A stretch of 64,000 nt of DNA from positions 702,979 to 766,978 of the forward strand of contig JAFEAQ010000004.1 of assembly GCA_018266295.1 (NCBI GenBank), given 5' to 3'. Each line of letters opens with the position of its first letter. Within the stretch, counting starts at the first letter, position 1. The notes below the pieces were generated by a model, which had not been told where the DNA came from, made no database searches, and was given only the letters and a program-made list of their open reading frames with translations. A program made the translations under genes and the position numbers. Shown in pieces: positions 1-8,048 of this stretch. This DNA is from Bdellovibrionales bacterium. GTDB lineage: Bacteria; Bdellovibrionota; Bdellovibrionia; Bdellovibrionales; Bdellovibrionaceae.

Positions 1-54
1 CGTTGGGAAAGTCTCTACGATCGTATCAATAAAGCGGCGAGCTTAATTCTGTAA
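1..54 (+). CDS. C-terminal end of a plus-strand gene (partial, uncertain)
   Basis: Frame 1 is open from the first base of the window to a TAA at 52-54 and reads as a plausible C-terminus (WESLYDRINKAASLIL). Its last 12 bases would overlap the end of the convergent TetR gene, an arrangement seen at other convergent pairs in this window. Only 17 codons are visible, so neither product nor reality can be established. Confidence 0.3.
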   Translation, partial: RWESLYDRINKAASLIL

Positions 55-804
55 CAGCTGCTGAATTTCAGCGTTCCAGGCCTTCGGTTTGAAGTGCTTC
101 TTAATCACAGAATCCTTCACGCCTAGACCTCTGAGAGCAAATACGGACATTCTTTCAAGATAGTCTTTTTCATCCGCATGAAGCTGCGGCAGATGCCTTT
201 TGCCGACAAGATTAAAGAGTGACCCACCGACCATAAGTTCGTAAGCAACCCATAGATCTTTTGAATCAGCGGTGCTGACTTCGAGGTCGCCACTTTTCAG
301 AGCGGCTTTATAGTTCTTCTGCCAATCCTCAAAAAGACTGCCGATGCAATCTTTCAAAACAGTCGTCAGAAAGCGTCCGTCTTCCAAAAAGCTATAACCT
401 GTCAGGCGAACAATATTCAAAGTGTCTCGCGAAGGTTCTGTGTCGCCTGGTAGTTTGTAAATCGCAATGATGGACGTAATCATATAGACAAAGAAACAGA
501 GCGTTTCAGTAGAAACTTCCCGGCGGGCGAGAGCTTTCTTTGCCATGGTCGTATCACCTTTACAAAGAGTGTGTAGCTCGTTGTAGAGAGCTTCTTTGGT
601 TGCAAAATGCTGATAAAGAACAGGTTCACTGACTTCACAGGCCTTTGCTATTTCTTTTGTCGTGACTCCGTGGATGCCTTTTTCAGCAAAAAGGGTCCCG
701 GCCTTAAGAATAATCATCTGGCGGCGCTCTGCAGAGCTGAGGCGAATTTGGGGCTTCTTGGGCTTTTTTCCTGCCATAGGAAGGTACAGTAATCTAAAAT
801 TCAT
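43..804 (-). CDS. TetR family transcriptional regulator
   Basis: The N-terminal third is a TetR-type helix-turn-helix: an amphipathic helix (ILKAGTLFAEKG), then TTKEIAKACEVSEPVLYQHF and KEALYNEL, at about residues 31-80. The C-terminal ligand and dimer domain is not recognisable by family. The gene diverges from a cytochrome c gene and an MFS exporter, with a double palindrome between them, so local autoregulated repression of a redox/efflux module is the likely role. Two starts are possible: the ATG at 804, or the ATG at 777 (MAGKKPKKP), which gives a more typical N-terminus. Neither has a convincing ribosome binding site. The inducer is unknown. Confidence 0.88.
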   Translation of the reverse strand: MNFRLLYLPMAGKKPKKPQIRLSSAERRQMIILKAGTLFAEKGIHGVTTKEIAKACEVSEPVLYQHFATKEALYNELHTLCKGDTTMAKKALARREVSTETLCFFVYMITSIIAIYKLPGDTEPSRDTLNIVRLTGYSFLEDGRFLTTVLKDCIGSLFEDWQKNYKAALKSGDLEVSTADSKDLWVAYELMVGGSLFNLVGKRHLPQLHADEKDYLERMSVFALRGLGVKDSVIKKHFKPKAWNAEIQQLLQN

Positions 805-821
805 TGACCCGCAATCACAAA

Positions 822-855
822 TTAGTGTTTACTAGTTTAAATTAGTAAACACTAA
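822..855. promoter_or_regulatory. Double palindromic operator, probable TetR binding site
   Basis: Two 13-base arms (TTAGTGTTTACTA and its exact reverse complement) are separated by 8 bases. Each arm is itself a TAGT-N4-ACTA palindrome, so the site could hold two TetR dimers. It lies 18 bases from the TetR start and 33 bases from the cytochrome c start, placed to control both divergent promoters. Binding is inferred from position and symmetry. Confidence 0.75.
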
Positions 856-888
856 CTTATCAAATTTCAACTTAGAAAGAGAGTTGCC

Positions 889-1794
889 ATGTTTAAACGG
901 GTTTTAAAGTGGATTGGAGTCTTTATCATCATCGTTGTGGCCATTGGGGCCGGAGTTTTCCTCAGAGCACAAAGCAAATTTAGCTCTACGGCGGAACTCA
1001 CTTTGGAAGATCCTACTTTAAAACTCGCGGCGACTCCGGCGCCGGATTGGATCAAAGAAGGGGAGCGAGTTGCTAAAATGAAGGGTTGCTTTGATTGCCA
1101 TGGTAAAGACCTCGGCGGCAATGTGTTCGTCAATGACCCGGCCATCGGACTTTTTGCCGGCCCTAATTTAACCACAGGCAAAGGCGGTGTTGGTGCGAAC
1201 TACACTGACGAAGACTGGATTCGCAGTATTCGTTTCGGCCGTGGACCTCAGAAACACTATTTAAAGTTCATGCCTTCTCAAGAGTTCGCATTCTTGACGG
1301 ATGAAGACCTTGGGAAACTTATCACTTACTTAAAGAGCATCCCTGCGGTGGATCGTGATGTGGAGGCAGTTCAAGTGGGCCCGATGGCTAAGATTCTCTA
1401 CTCTTTTGGAAAGATGCCTCTTTTGTTCTCGGGCGAGAATGTGGATCCAAAATCCACAGTTCCGGTAAGTCTCAAAGCAAGCGAAGCTCCGGAGTATGGA
1501 AAGTACCTCGCTGCAAGCTGCGTCGGTTGTCATCATCCTAACTTTGGCGGCGGCAAAATTCCAGGCGTTCCGCCAAGCTGGCCAAAATCGGCAAATCTCA
1601 CAGTCAAAGGGAATATTTCTAAATGGAGTTTTGCTGACTTCCAGAAGACGGCTTCGACGGGCATCACTCCCGAGGGGAAAAACTTGAATCCGCAATTTAT
1701 GCCATGGCCTGCAATGGCGGCAATGAATGAGACCGAGTTAAAAGCTCTTTACAACTTTCTAAAGTCCTTGCCGGAGGCCTCTGAGAATCTGTAG
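889..1794 (+). CDS. Membrane-anchored diheme cytochrome c
   Basis: This 301-residue protein has one N-terminal membrane segment (about residues 8-26) and two c-type heme motifs, CFDCH at 67-71 and CVGCH at 211-215, in two successive cytochrome c domains. It should sit on the periplasmic face of the inner membrane and carry electrons. The doubled-domain layout recalls cytochrome subunits of membrane alcohol/aldehyde dehydrogenases, but no dehydrogenase gene is nearby, so the partner is unknown. A GAGAG lies about 6 bases before the ATG. The MFS exporter follows after 9 bases, so the two are probably co-transcribed under the divergent TetR regulator. Confidence 0.9.
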   Translation: MFKRVLKWIGVFIIIVVAIGAGVFLRAQSKFSSTAELTLEDPTLKLAATPAPDWIKEGERVAKMKGCFDCHGKDLGGNVFVNDPAIGLFAGPNLTTGKGGVGANYTDEDWIRSIRFGRGPQKHYLKFMPSQEFAFLTDEDLGKLITYLKSIPAVDRDVEAVQVGPMAKILYSFGKMPLLFSGENVDPKSTVPVSLKASEAPEYGKYLAASCVGCHHPNFGGGKIPGVPPSWPKSANLTVKGNISKWSFADFQKTASTGITPEGKNLNPQFMPWPAMAAMNETELKALYNFLKSLPEASENL

Positions 1795-1803
1795 ATTAGG
1801 TGC

Positions 1804-3027
1804 ATGCTCCAAGATTTCAAAAAGCTGATGACCGCGCGTTTTCTATTCACCTTCGCTGTGCAAATGCAGGCGGTCATTCTTGGTTGGCGCATGTACGAAT
1901 TGATGCAAGATCCTTTGGCCCTCGGGATGATTGGACTTGTTGAAGCGGTACCGGCAATTGGGCTTGCGCTCTATGCCGGTTACCTGACGGACCGAAGTCG
2001 CCCCCTCAGAGTTTATCAAGGGGTTCTCGCCCTGAGTTTATTATCTGGTCTCATGGTTTTGGTTTCACAATTTCATCCGACGTTCTTTAGTACAAATTTT
2101 CAAGCAGGGGCGTTGTATACAGCGTCGTTCTTAACAGGCGCAGCCCGAGCGTTTTCACAGCCGGCGATCTTTGCATTTGTTCCGCGGATCGTGGACCGTG
2201 CAGATCTTCCGAGAGCAACGGCTTGGTCCAGCACGGCGATGCAGGTGGCACGTATCGCGGGCCCGGCGGCCGGCGGTTTATTGTATGGCTTTGTCGGAAT
2301 GATCACTACTTCTTGGCTAGTCGTGGTGCTTTTAATGGCGGGCTTTGCAGCGCTATTCACAATTAAATCAAATCCAGAACCACTGCCACCAAATGGCAAG
2401 CATAGATCTCGCAAAGAAGAGCTTTTATCCGGCGCAAAATTCGTATTCACGCATCCGATTTTATTGCCGGCGTTATCACTTGATATGATTTCAGTTCTTT
2501 TCGGCGGGGTGACGGCGTTACTGCCAATATTTGCGAAAGAGATTCTGATGATCGGCCCGAAAGGACTCGGCGCTTTGAGAGCCGCTCCGGCCATTGGTGC
2601 AACCGTGATGAGTTTTGCTTTGACGAAATTCGATGTTAGTCGCAAAGCCGGTCCGTGGTTATTTACCGCTGTCACGGGCTTCGGTGCTTGTATCTTAGCT
2701 TTTGGTCTGAGCCGTGATTTTTATGTGTCTTTGGTTGCCTTAGGTCTTAGTGGCGCTTTTGATAGTATCAGTATGGTGGTTCGCTCTTCAGCGGTTCAGT
2801 TGGCTTCGCCGGATGATATGCGCGGCAAGATTTCTGCGGTGAATTCTATCTTTATTGGCTCATCCAATGAGATTGGTGAGTTCGAGTCGGGCGTTGCGGC
2901 TCGTTTGCTCGGGACGGTTCCGTCTGTTGTCTTCGGAGGAACCATGTGCTTGTTGACCGCGGTGATTATTGCATTCATCTCACCAACTCTGCGCCGAATG
3001 GATCTGACGAAAATCAAAGCTTCGTAA
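1804..3027 (+). CDS. MFS transporter, EntS-like exporter
   Basis: This 407-residue protein has about twelve hydrophobic segments. A conserved N-terminal half (GMIGLVEAVPAIGLALYAGYLTDR) carries the MFS loop 2-3 signature with basic residues, followed by IAGPAAGGLLYG in helix 5. This pattern is typical of the MFS_3/EntS group of drug or siderophore exporters. It starts 9 bases after the cytochrome c gene and is probably controlled by the divergent TetR protein. The substrate cannot be told from sequence. It ends 10 bases from the convergent lipoprotein gene with no terminator-like hairpin between them. Confidence 0.85.
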   Translation: MLQDFKKLMTARFLFTFAVQMQAVILGWRMYELMQDPLALGMIGLVEAVPAIGLALYAGYLTDRSRPLRVYQGVLALSLLSGLMVLVSQFHPTFFSTNFQAGALYTASFLTGAARAFSQPAIFAFVPRIVDRADLPRATAWSSTAMQVARIAGPAAGGLLYGFVGMITTSWLVVVLLMAGFAALFTIKSNPEPLPPNGKHRSRKEELLSGAKFVFTHPILLPALSLDMISVLFGGVTALLPIFAKEILMIGPKGLGALRAAPAIGATVMSFALTKFDVSRKAGPWLFTAVTGFGACILAFGLSRDFYVSLVALGLSGAFDSISMVVRSSAVQLASPDDMRGKISAVNSIFIGSSNEIGEFESGVAARLLGTVPSVVFGGTMCLLTAVIIAFISPTLRRMDLTKIKAS

Positions 3028-3037
3028 AAGAAGCGGT

Positions 3038-4255
3038 TTAGTATCTCTGAACGAAATGCACAGTGGTTTGCGAATTCGGCGCTTGAAATGGGACATCTTT
3101 GCCGGTGGCGGTTACGACAATAGTATCGGTGAGTGAAATCCAGCTCGGCAGAAAGCGCACAAAACGATATGTTTTGAGATCTTCTCGCCCGCGCTGATCG
3201 GTTTCCATCACGGATTGATTGACGGTGTTGTCTACGTTGTCTCCCTCTTTCCACATGGTTTTCCCGATCCACATGCCAGCAGCCACCGGATAAGCGAGAG
3301 CCTCGCCAGAACCTGAAGCGGATGATAAAATGTAAACGCCTGCGGCAATAACTGCGGCCGCCACGGCAACTCCGGCGACTCGAATGGTTGTTGAGGTGAC
3401 AGTGCCGAGAGTCTTTTGTCCGCCTTTACTAAGCTGAATGCCGTAGTACTGACTCATGTAATTTGATTTTGAAATCTTATCGCGGATCGCGGAGTTTCGT
3501 TCTTGGTGACGACGATACCATGGCAGTGTCGAGAATGTGATATCAAGAGCGGGTTCAGAATCCTTTTCATCAAATGTCGGCTGCGGATTGCCGAACTCCC
3601 ATGTTACCTGCGGACCGGTGCCATCAAACGCGAGGCTCAGCACTTTGGGTGGTGTCGTGCCTTTAAGGAGTGGTAGGATATCTGGATCTCTTGTCATCTC
3701 ATAAGCCCGGCGCAGATCGACTTGAGCCTCATTCCATTCTCCGAGGGCGGCCCACAGAGCGGCGATCCAGATTCTGAGTGCGGGGTCGTCGAAATGTTTT
3801 TGATCCATTCGGAAAAAGTTTTCTAGGAAGTACGAAGCTTGCTTTACTTCAACCCGAGCTTCGCTCCATTTTTCAGCCCGCATATAGTACATGGCACTAA
3901 TAATGTGCGCGAGAATGATTTCATGTTCGGCGGGAATATAGCCCTCTTCACTCTCGCTCATGAAAAAGTACTCAGCTTCACGACTGATGCTGATGTACCT
4001 ACGGTCTTCAAGTGTTTTCGTTTGCTTCTGCAGAGCTGAGGGGTCTTTGCCGTCGGCCCAAAAGCCAAGCCAGGATTTTTCAACCGATGTGACAAAACCT
4101 CCTTGTTCTTTTGTTGGAAACTCTTCGAGAGATTTCTGAGGATTTGAAAATTTGAAAGCAGCTTCAGAGTATTTGTATTCGGAATCACGAATCACTTGCG
4201 AGCTTGAGCACGCCGACAGCAGAGCTAGTAAAAAGAGAGCATAAAGAGCTTTCAT
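3038..4255 (-). CDS. Lipoprotein of the COG3014-like uncharacterised family
   Basis: This 405-residue protein has a lipoprotein signal with lipobox LLSAC (lipidated Cys16). Residues about 60-210 are helical with tetratricopeptide-like spacing (YYMRAEKWSEARVEVKQASYFL, then WIAALWAALGEWNEAQVDL). A short glycine/alanine-rich hydrophobic stretch follows near residues 290-315, then a C-terminal beta-rich part. The order of elements resembles uncharacterised lipoproteins of COG3014, but I name that family only tentatively. It probably faces the periplasm from either membrane. No functional partner is apparent: the neighbour on one side is the convergent MFS gene, and on the other a 329-base non-coding stretch. 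Confidence 0.75.
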   Translation of the reverse strand: MKALYALFLLALLSACSSSQVIRDSEYKYSEAAFKFSNPQKSLEEFPTKEQGGFVTSVEKSWLGFWADGKDPSALQKQTKTLEDRRYISISREAEYFFMSESEEGYIPAEHEIILAHIISAMYYMRAEKWSEARVEVKQASYFLENFFRMDQKHFDDPALRIWIAALWAALGEWNEAQVDLRRAYEMTRDPDILPLLKGTTPPKVLSLAFDGTGPQVTWEFGNPQPTFDEKDSEPALDITFSTLPWYRRHQERNSAIRDKISKSNYMSQYYGIQLSKGGQKTLGTVTSTTIRVAGVAVAAAVIAAGVYILSSASGSGEALAYPVAAGMWIGKTMWKEGDNVDNTVNQSVMETDQRGREDLKTYRFVRFLPSWISLTDTIVVTATGKDVPFQAPNSQTTVHFVQRY

Positions 4256-4537
4256 GATCTCAAACTAGCTAAGGCGAGGAGGTGGAACAAGGACAGAAAA
4301 GATAGAGTCAGTGACAAAGTAAAAAAAAGGGCCGGTTTCTTTACCTCATGAATCAGTTATTTCTAACCTCAACATTACCAGGAAAGTTACCGGCTTGGGT
4401 TTAGTATGGGTTTCCGGTATCGTAGTAGTTCGACGATAAGATGGTGCTTTTGCGAACGCTGCTAAACATTTCTCACGGCGCGGTGTTGTTACAAGTATCA
4501 GTAATTACAGGTTATTTTTGTCTATTTTACTTTGTCT

Positions 4538-4551
4538 ACTACAAACGTAGT
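4538..4551. promoter_or_regulatory. BlaI/MecI-type operator 1
   Basis: ACTAC-AAAC-GTAGT, an inverted repeat with the ACTAC/GTAGT half-sites seen at the other two sites here and close to the TACA/TGTA-type half-sites bound by BlaI/MecI repressors. It abuts the candidate -35 (TTGACA, 4551-4556) of the BlaI gene, so binding should block transcription. Confidence 0.8.
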
Positions 4552-4559
4552 TGACAATT

Positions 4560-4573
4560 ACTACCGCGGTAGT
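4560..4573. promoter_or_regulatory. BlaI/MecI-type operator 2
   Basis: ACTACCGCGGTAGT is a perfect 14-base palindrome located between the candidate -35 and -10 elements and ending 11 bases before the BlaI start codon. It lies 22 bases (two helical turns) from operator 1, centre to centre, which suits cooperative binding by two dimers on one face. Confidence 0.82.
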
Positions 4574-4584
4574 AGGATTTTTTC

Positions 4585-4974
4585 ATGGCAAATAAACTCC
4601 TTGAAGTCGGCCCATTAGAACTCGAAGTCCTCGGCATCTTAAATACCGCGGGAGAGCAATCCGTGAGTGACATTCAAACTCACTTGAAAAACTCTGGCCA
4701 CGATTTGGCCTATACAACTGTGATGACGGTGCTTGTGCGGTTGTATAATAAAGATCTTGTGACTCGTAAAAAAGACGGACGTTTGTTCCTGTATGCAGCG
4801 GCGAAAAAGAAAGACTCTTCGGCTCAGTCCATTTTCGAAAAAGTGAAGAACTCATTGTTTCGCTCAGAGCGTCTGACGCCGATTTTAAGTTTGCTTGATA
4901 ACGAAGACGATTTAACGCGTGAAGAACTCGAAGAGCTTAAAAAAGCTGTCGAGCAAAGACTGAAGAGGACTTAA
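4585..4974 (+). CDS. BlaI/MecI/CopY family transcriptional repressor
   Basis: This 129-residue protein has the length and layout of BlaI repressors: a winged-helix DNA-binding half (LGILNTAGEQSVSDIQTHL, then YTTVMTVLVRLYNKDLVTRKKDGR, residues about 10-70) and a helical dimerisation half with acidic/leucine content. In this family, proteolysis by a membrane M56 peptidase relieves repression. That peptidase is encoded 3 bases downstream. Two matching operators lie directly upstream and a third lies before the gene at 6152, so autoregulation plus control of that downstream set is likely. The start has AGGA 7 bases upstream, or the mRNA may be nearly leaderless if the TAGGAT box is used. Confidence 0.93.
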   Translation: MANKLLEVGPLELEVLGILNTAGEQSVSDIQTHLKNSGHDLAYTTVMTVLVRLYNKDLVTRKKDGRLFLYAAAKKKDSSAQSIFEKVKNSLFRSERLTPILSLLDNEDDLTREELEELKKAVEQRLKRT

Positions 4975-4977
4975 AGC

Positions 4978-6096
4978 GTGGAAGTGATTTTCTTTAACCT
5001 CTTTGTGAATGCAACGTTCTCGCTGTTAGTGGGGCTCGGGCTTGTTTTGGCCTGCACTCACTACATGCGCGTGAACTGCGGTCCTTGGAAGTTATTTTTG
5101 TTATCACTTCCGTTTGTAAAAGTTATTTATGATTTCTCAAAAGGTGTGCCTCGCTCGTCCATCTTACTGAACAATATCGATCCTTATGCCGTCCCTCCCG
5201 GAGTGCAGACCTTTTCCTTGGGCGTCGGGGTGAATAACTTCATCCCGCAGCTCAAGGCATTGTTTACGATTCATGACTATGATGGCACTCAGTATGGTGT
5301 CAGCGTCGGTGATTACGTGGTGTACTGGCTGGCTCGTAATGTCAGCCCGCAGTTTCCGCTTTATATTGTCTATGCGATCTTGGCCGTGGGGCTTGTACTA
5401 CTTGTTCGCCGTGCTTATCTCGGAATGCAGTTTGAGCTTCAGCGTATTGGCGATCGCAAAGAATCGGTGTTGCTTGAAACTAAGCAATTATTTTTGCGTA
5501 ATGTTGATATTTATATTTCAAAATCGTTTTCGGGCACGCCATTTACCGGCGGGGTGTTGAATCCATATATCTGTATTCCCCGTGATGCCTATGAGTCTCT
5601 GTCCCCTGCGGAATTGCAAGCGGTGATTGCGCATGAACTCGGTCATGTTCAGCAATTTGATTTACTGATCACGATGGCGATCTGTGCGCTGGGTGATATC
5701 TTCTGGTTTGTTCCGGGTTACCGTTGGCTTTGTCGTAAGCTTGAGCGCATGCGCGAGATTATCGCCGATCAACGAGCAGTGCACGCAGGTGCCACTCCGG
5801 AAGTTCTGGCTTCCGCATTGATTAAGTTAAGAGAGATTGCGATGCTCGGTGAAGGCGGAATGATTTTCTATGCGCCGTTTTTAAGAGAACAATCTTTGTT
5901 GAAGATTCGTATCGAAAGTCTGCTGGGACTTCCGGATGAACAGCCGCCACGTTGGATGTGGAAGAATCTGTGGAGCCGTTTATTAATTACGTTCTGGCTT
6001 GTGGGTGCGGTGCTGAGTTCAAATCTCGGCGGCAATCATCAGACATACAATCCATATGCTCACGGTTCTGTGCATATCTTTTCACAAGACAGCTAA
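4978..6096 (+). CDS. M56 family BlaR1/MecR1-like membrane metallopeptidase without sensor domain
   Basis: This 372-residue integral membrane protein starts at a GTG. Membrane segments are near residues 5-25, 30-45, 120-140 and 330-350. The zinc protease motif is HELGH at 219-223, followed by the acidic third-ligand region (REIIADQRAV). In staphylococcal BlaR1/MecR1, this peptidase module is followed by a penicillin-binding sensor domain of about 250 residues. Here the chain stops shortly after the last membrane segment, so the beta-lactam sensor is absent and the signal must come from elsewhere. It is co-transcribed with the BlaI-type repressor and should trigger its inactivation. Confidence 0.92.
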   Translation: MEVIFFNLFVNATFSLLVGLGLVLACTHYMRVNCGPWKLFLLSLPFVKVIYDFSKGVPRSSILLNNIDPYAVPPGVQTFSLGVGVNNFIPQLKALFTIHDYDGTQYGVSVGDYVVYWLARNVSPQFPLYIVYAILAVGLVLLVRRAYLGMQFELQRIGDRKESVLLETKQLFLRNVDIYISKSFSGTPFTGGVLNPYICIPRDAYESLSPAELQAVIAHELGHVQQFDLLITMAICALGDIFWFVPGYRWLCRKLERMREIIADQRAVHAGATPEVLASALIKLREIAMLGEGGMIFYAPFLREQSLLKIRIESLLGLPDEQPPRWMWKNLWSRLLITFWLVGAVLSSNLGGNHQTYNPYAHGSVHIFSQDS

Positions 6097-6117
6097 AGCA
6101 TTTTTTTGAAACTAAAT

Positions 6118-6131
6118 ACTACATATGTAGT
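6118..6131. promoter_or_regulatory. BlaI/MecI-type operator 3
   Basis: ACTACATATGTAGT is a perfect 14-base palindrome with the same half-sites as the two operators before the BlaI gene. It is in the 55-base gap after the M56 peptidase gene and directly precedes a strong AGGAGG. It therefore marks the 6152 gene, and perhaps the next two, as targets of the repressor. Confidence 0.85.
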
Positions 6132-6151
6132 AGTAAAACCAGGAGGCATCT

Positions 6152-6568
6152 TTGAAACATGTATTACAAATCACCAGTGTCGCGATCTTTATTCTTTTTG
6201 CAGCCATCTCTGAGGCGGGAACGATACGAGCCACAGAGATGGATCAAGCGACTTGGGGGAAGGTCTTTGCCGGCCAACTCAAAGATTTTCTAATTGAGTT
6301 CCGCAAAGGAGACACGTTGCCACTCACGTTCACTGCTGAGGGCGATTTCTTCGAAACGACGCAAGTGCAGCCAACGCCTTTGAAAGTGAAGAAAGACCTG
6401 TGGATGAAAGTCGACGGATCAAAATTAGAAGTTAGTTTAGATGGAACAAACTTTAAGCCCCTCCCTCAGACGGCTCATGGTTTGCTCTTAATTGGTGCGA
6501 GTGCGGATGACGCCAGTGGTGGCCGTGCAAACGGTATCAATGTGAATCTGAAAGCGTATCAGAAGTAG
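6152..6568 (+). CDS. Small exported protein, predicted BlaI target
   Basis: This 138-residue protein has a signal peptide (hydrophobic residues about 5-20, cleavage likely near SEA-GT), so it should be periplasmic. It starts at TTG, fixed by AGGAGG at 6141-6146 five bases upstream; no in-frame ATG fits. The mature part is short, with FKPLPQT and a LLLIGASADD stretch. I recognise no domain. Its own BlaI-type operator makes it the prime target of the repressor/M56 peptidase pair, so it probably acts in an envelope stress response, but no reaction can be assigned. Confidence 0.8.
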   Translation: MKHVLQITSVAIFILFAAISEAGTIRATEMDQATWGKVFAGQLKDFLIEFRKGDTLPLTFTAEGDFFETTQVQPTPLKVKKDLWMKVDGSKLEVSLDGTNFKPLPQTAHGLLLIGASADDASGGRANGINVNLKAYQK

Positions 6569-6576
6569 GGCAAGCC

Positions 6577-7080
6577 ATGAAAAAGTACTTAGTTCTCTTG
6601 TTTGCCTGGGCGGTGATATCCCCTCCCGCCCGGGCTGACACCAAAATCGGAGTGGTAGACATGGAAAAGATTATGAAGACCCTGCCGCGGGCGGTGAAGA
6701 TCCGCGCAGATATTGAATCAGACTACAAGAAAAAGAAAACCGAACTGGAGAAAGCAGAAGATGACTTACGAACGCTGGAAAAAGACCTCGAAAAAAAGAA
6801 AGCTGTTCTTTCTGAAGAAGCAATCAAACGAAAACAAGAAGAATTCCAAAAACGACTTATGGAATTCCGAGAACAAGTAACCAAGAGCCAAACTGATCTT
6901 CAGAAGAAGCAAAACGATTTGTTTTCTCCCGTGCTTGAGCAAATTAAGAAAGCCATCACTGAAGTTGCGGCCGAGCGCGGGTACGGATTGGTTTTGAATC
7001 AGCAGCCGGATTTGCTTTATGTAGGCTCGAGTACCGATATGACCTCTGAGGTCGTCAAACACATGGATCAAAAGCATTAG
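6577..7080 (+). CDS. OmpH/Skp-like periplasmic chaperone
   Basis: This 167-residue protein has a signal peptide ending near ARA-DT. It shows the Skp/OmpH pattern: IGVVDMEKIMKTLP at the start of the mature protein, a long lysine/glutamate-rich coiled coil (about residues 45-115), then a conserved C-terminal beta segment (AAERGYGLVLNQQPDLLYV). Skp trimers hold unfolded outer-membrane proteins in the periplasm. The gene follows the small exported protein after 8 bases and precedes a TonB-like gene, so it probably belongs to the BlaI-controlled set. This would tie that regulon to outer-membrane assembly or stress. It does not sit beside bamA or lpxD as many skp genes do. Confidence 0.85.
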   Translation: MKKYLVLLFAWAVISPPARADTKIGVVDMEKIMKTLPRAVKIRADIESDYKKKKTELEKAEDDLRTLEKDLEKKKAVLSEEAIKRKQEEFQKRLMEFREQVTKSQTDLQKKQNDLFSPVLEQIKKAITEVAAERGYGLVLNQQPDLLYVGSSTDMTSEVVKHMDQKH

Positions 7081-7102
7081 ATTCTTTCTTTTATCTCTGA
7101 GT

Positions 7103-7954
7103 TTGCATATTGGTTTGCTGCTACTGTTTTGGCCGAAAGCCGAAAAAGATCTAAAGACACCACCAGACGTTATTGAATTCGAACTCAAGCCCTCAGCCTC
7201 TAGCGACGGTCCTGCTGAAACTCCTCTAGGTTCGCAGAAAAGCGGAGGTTCGAGGGCGACCTCAAAGAAACCCACTTCGCGTGAGTTGGTTCACAAAATT
7301 CTTTCCAATGATTATTCCCCTGACGGTCCTTTGGCGTCTGGCAAAGGATCCCGTCACCATCGCGAAGGCAGTTGGGAGGAAGGTGGTTACAGCAAAGAGG
7401 ATGATCCCAACGTCGCTTGGGGGGCCGGCGGTGGGACTTTCGAGCGCATTCAGGATTTTTCTCTGATGAAGCGCTTCCACGCGAAAGTTGATGCTTTGTT
7501 ATTTTATCCCGGGGTTCTGGCCCGCCATCAAATCAGTGGTTTTGTAAATGCGCGGATTGTTTTAAATCAGAAGGGCGATTGCGATTGGCGTCTTACAAAG
7601 ATTCGTGCCGCTGATCCTTACTTACGTGTCTACATTTTACATTTGCTCAAGAAAGTTTGCGATGAAAACTATAAAAACTATTTGGGCGGACGGGTGATGA
7701 CAAATGTGGATATGACTTTTCAGTTTTCCATTTCGGAACAGCCCACGACGGACGAGCTTATCCAACAGAATCAGAAAATATTGGGGAATGTGCTTTTCTT
7801 TTTTAGAAATAGCCATCAAAGCGTGGCTGAATGGCATCTGGGACCGCTCACGGGTGTTTTTCCGTTGCCGTTTGTGAACGTTGATTTTGCTTGGGTCTTT
7901 GAAAATTTTGATAAGTATGTGAACCACAAAGATCCACTCCAAGAGTTTCATTGA
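7103..7954 (+). CDS. TonB-like protein, start probably further upstream
   Basis: From the TTG at 7103 the product is 283 residues. It has an N-terminal hydrophobic segment (HIGLLLLFWP), a long flexible charged region (residues about 20-125), and a TonB C-terminal-like fold (YPGVLARHQISGFVNARI, residues about 140-215). About 60 unassigned residues follow. The frame stays open back to 7043 and encodes KSIRFFLLSLSLHIGLLLLF, the arrangement of a TonB N-terminal anchor. The true start may therefore be the ATC at 7067 or ATT at 7076, overlapping the Skp-like gene. It would couple inner-membrane energy to the outer membrane; the ExbB/ExbD partner is not adjacent. Confidence 0.72.
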   Translation: MHIGLLLLFWPKAEKDLKTPPDVIEFELKPSASSDGPAETPLGSQKSGGSRATSKKPTSRELVHKILSNDYSPDGPLASGKGSRHHREGSWEEGGYSKEDDPNVAWGAGGGTFERIQDFSLMKRFHAKVDALLFYPGVLARHQISGFVNARIVLNQKGDCDWRLTKIRAADPYLRVYILHLLKKVCDENYKNYLGGRVMTNVDMTFQFSISEQPTTDELIQQNQKILGNVLFFFRNSHQSVAEWHLGPLTGVFPLPFVNVDFAWVFENFDKYVNHKDPLQEFH

Positions 7955-8048
7955 TTCATACTGCTAGGTGACAGATGCAGCTTTTTTCTTTTTCGCCCTT
8001 CGCAGTTGGGCGTAGGATTGAGTGACTTCTTCAGAAAGTAGGGACGTC

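Larger units (their letters stand above)
4256..4584. other. Non-coding stretch upstream of the BlaI operon
   Basis: This 329-base stretch separates the lipoprotein start from the divergent BlaI gene. Its right end holds two BlaI-type palindromes. A TTGACA at 4551-4556 and TAGGAT at 4573-4578, 16 bases apart, make a plausible promoter embedded in those operators. Further left, a lone GTAGTAG near 4424 resembles a half operator. An 18-codon frame at 4348-4404 has no ribosome binding site. I see nothing else that can be named. Confidence 0.6.

Noticed and set aside
2100..2675. A 191-codon minus-strand frame inside the MFS gene
   Set aside because: Antisense of the membrane protein gene, with no start signal and no domain.
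4348..4404. An 18-codon frame in the gap before the BlaI gene
   Set aside because: No ribosome binding site and no recognisable feature; too short to support.
4585..6096. A beta-lactam resistance operon
   Set aside because: The M56 protein lacks a penicillin-binding sensor domain and no beta-lactamase or PBP2a gene follows.
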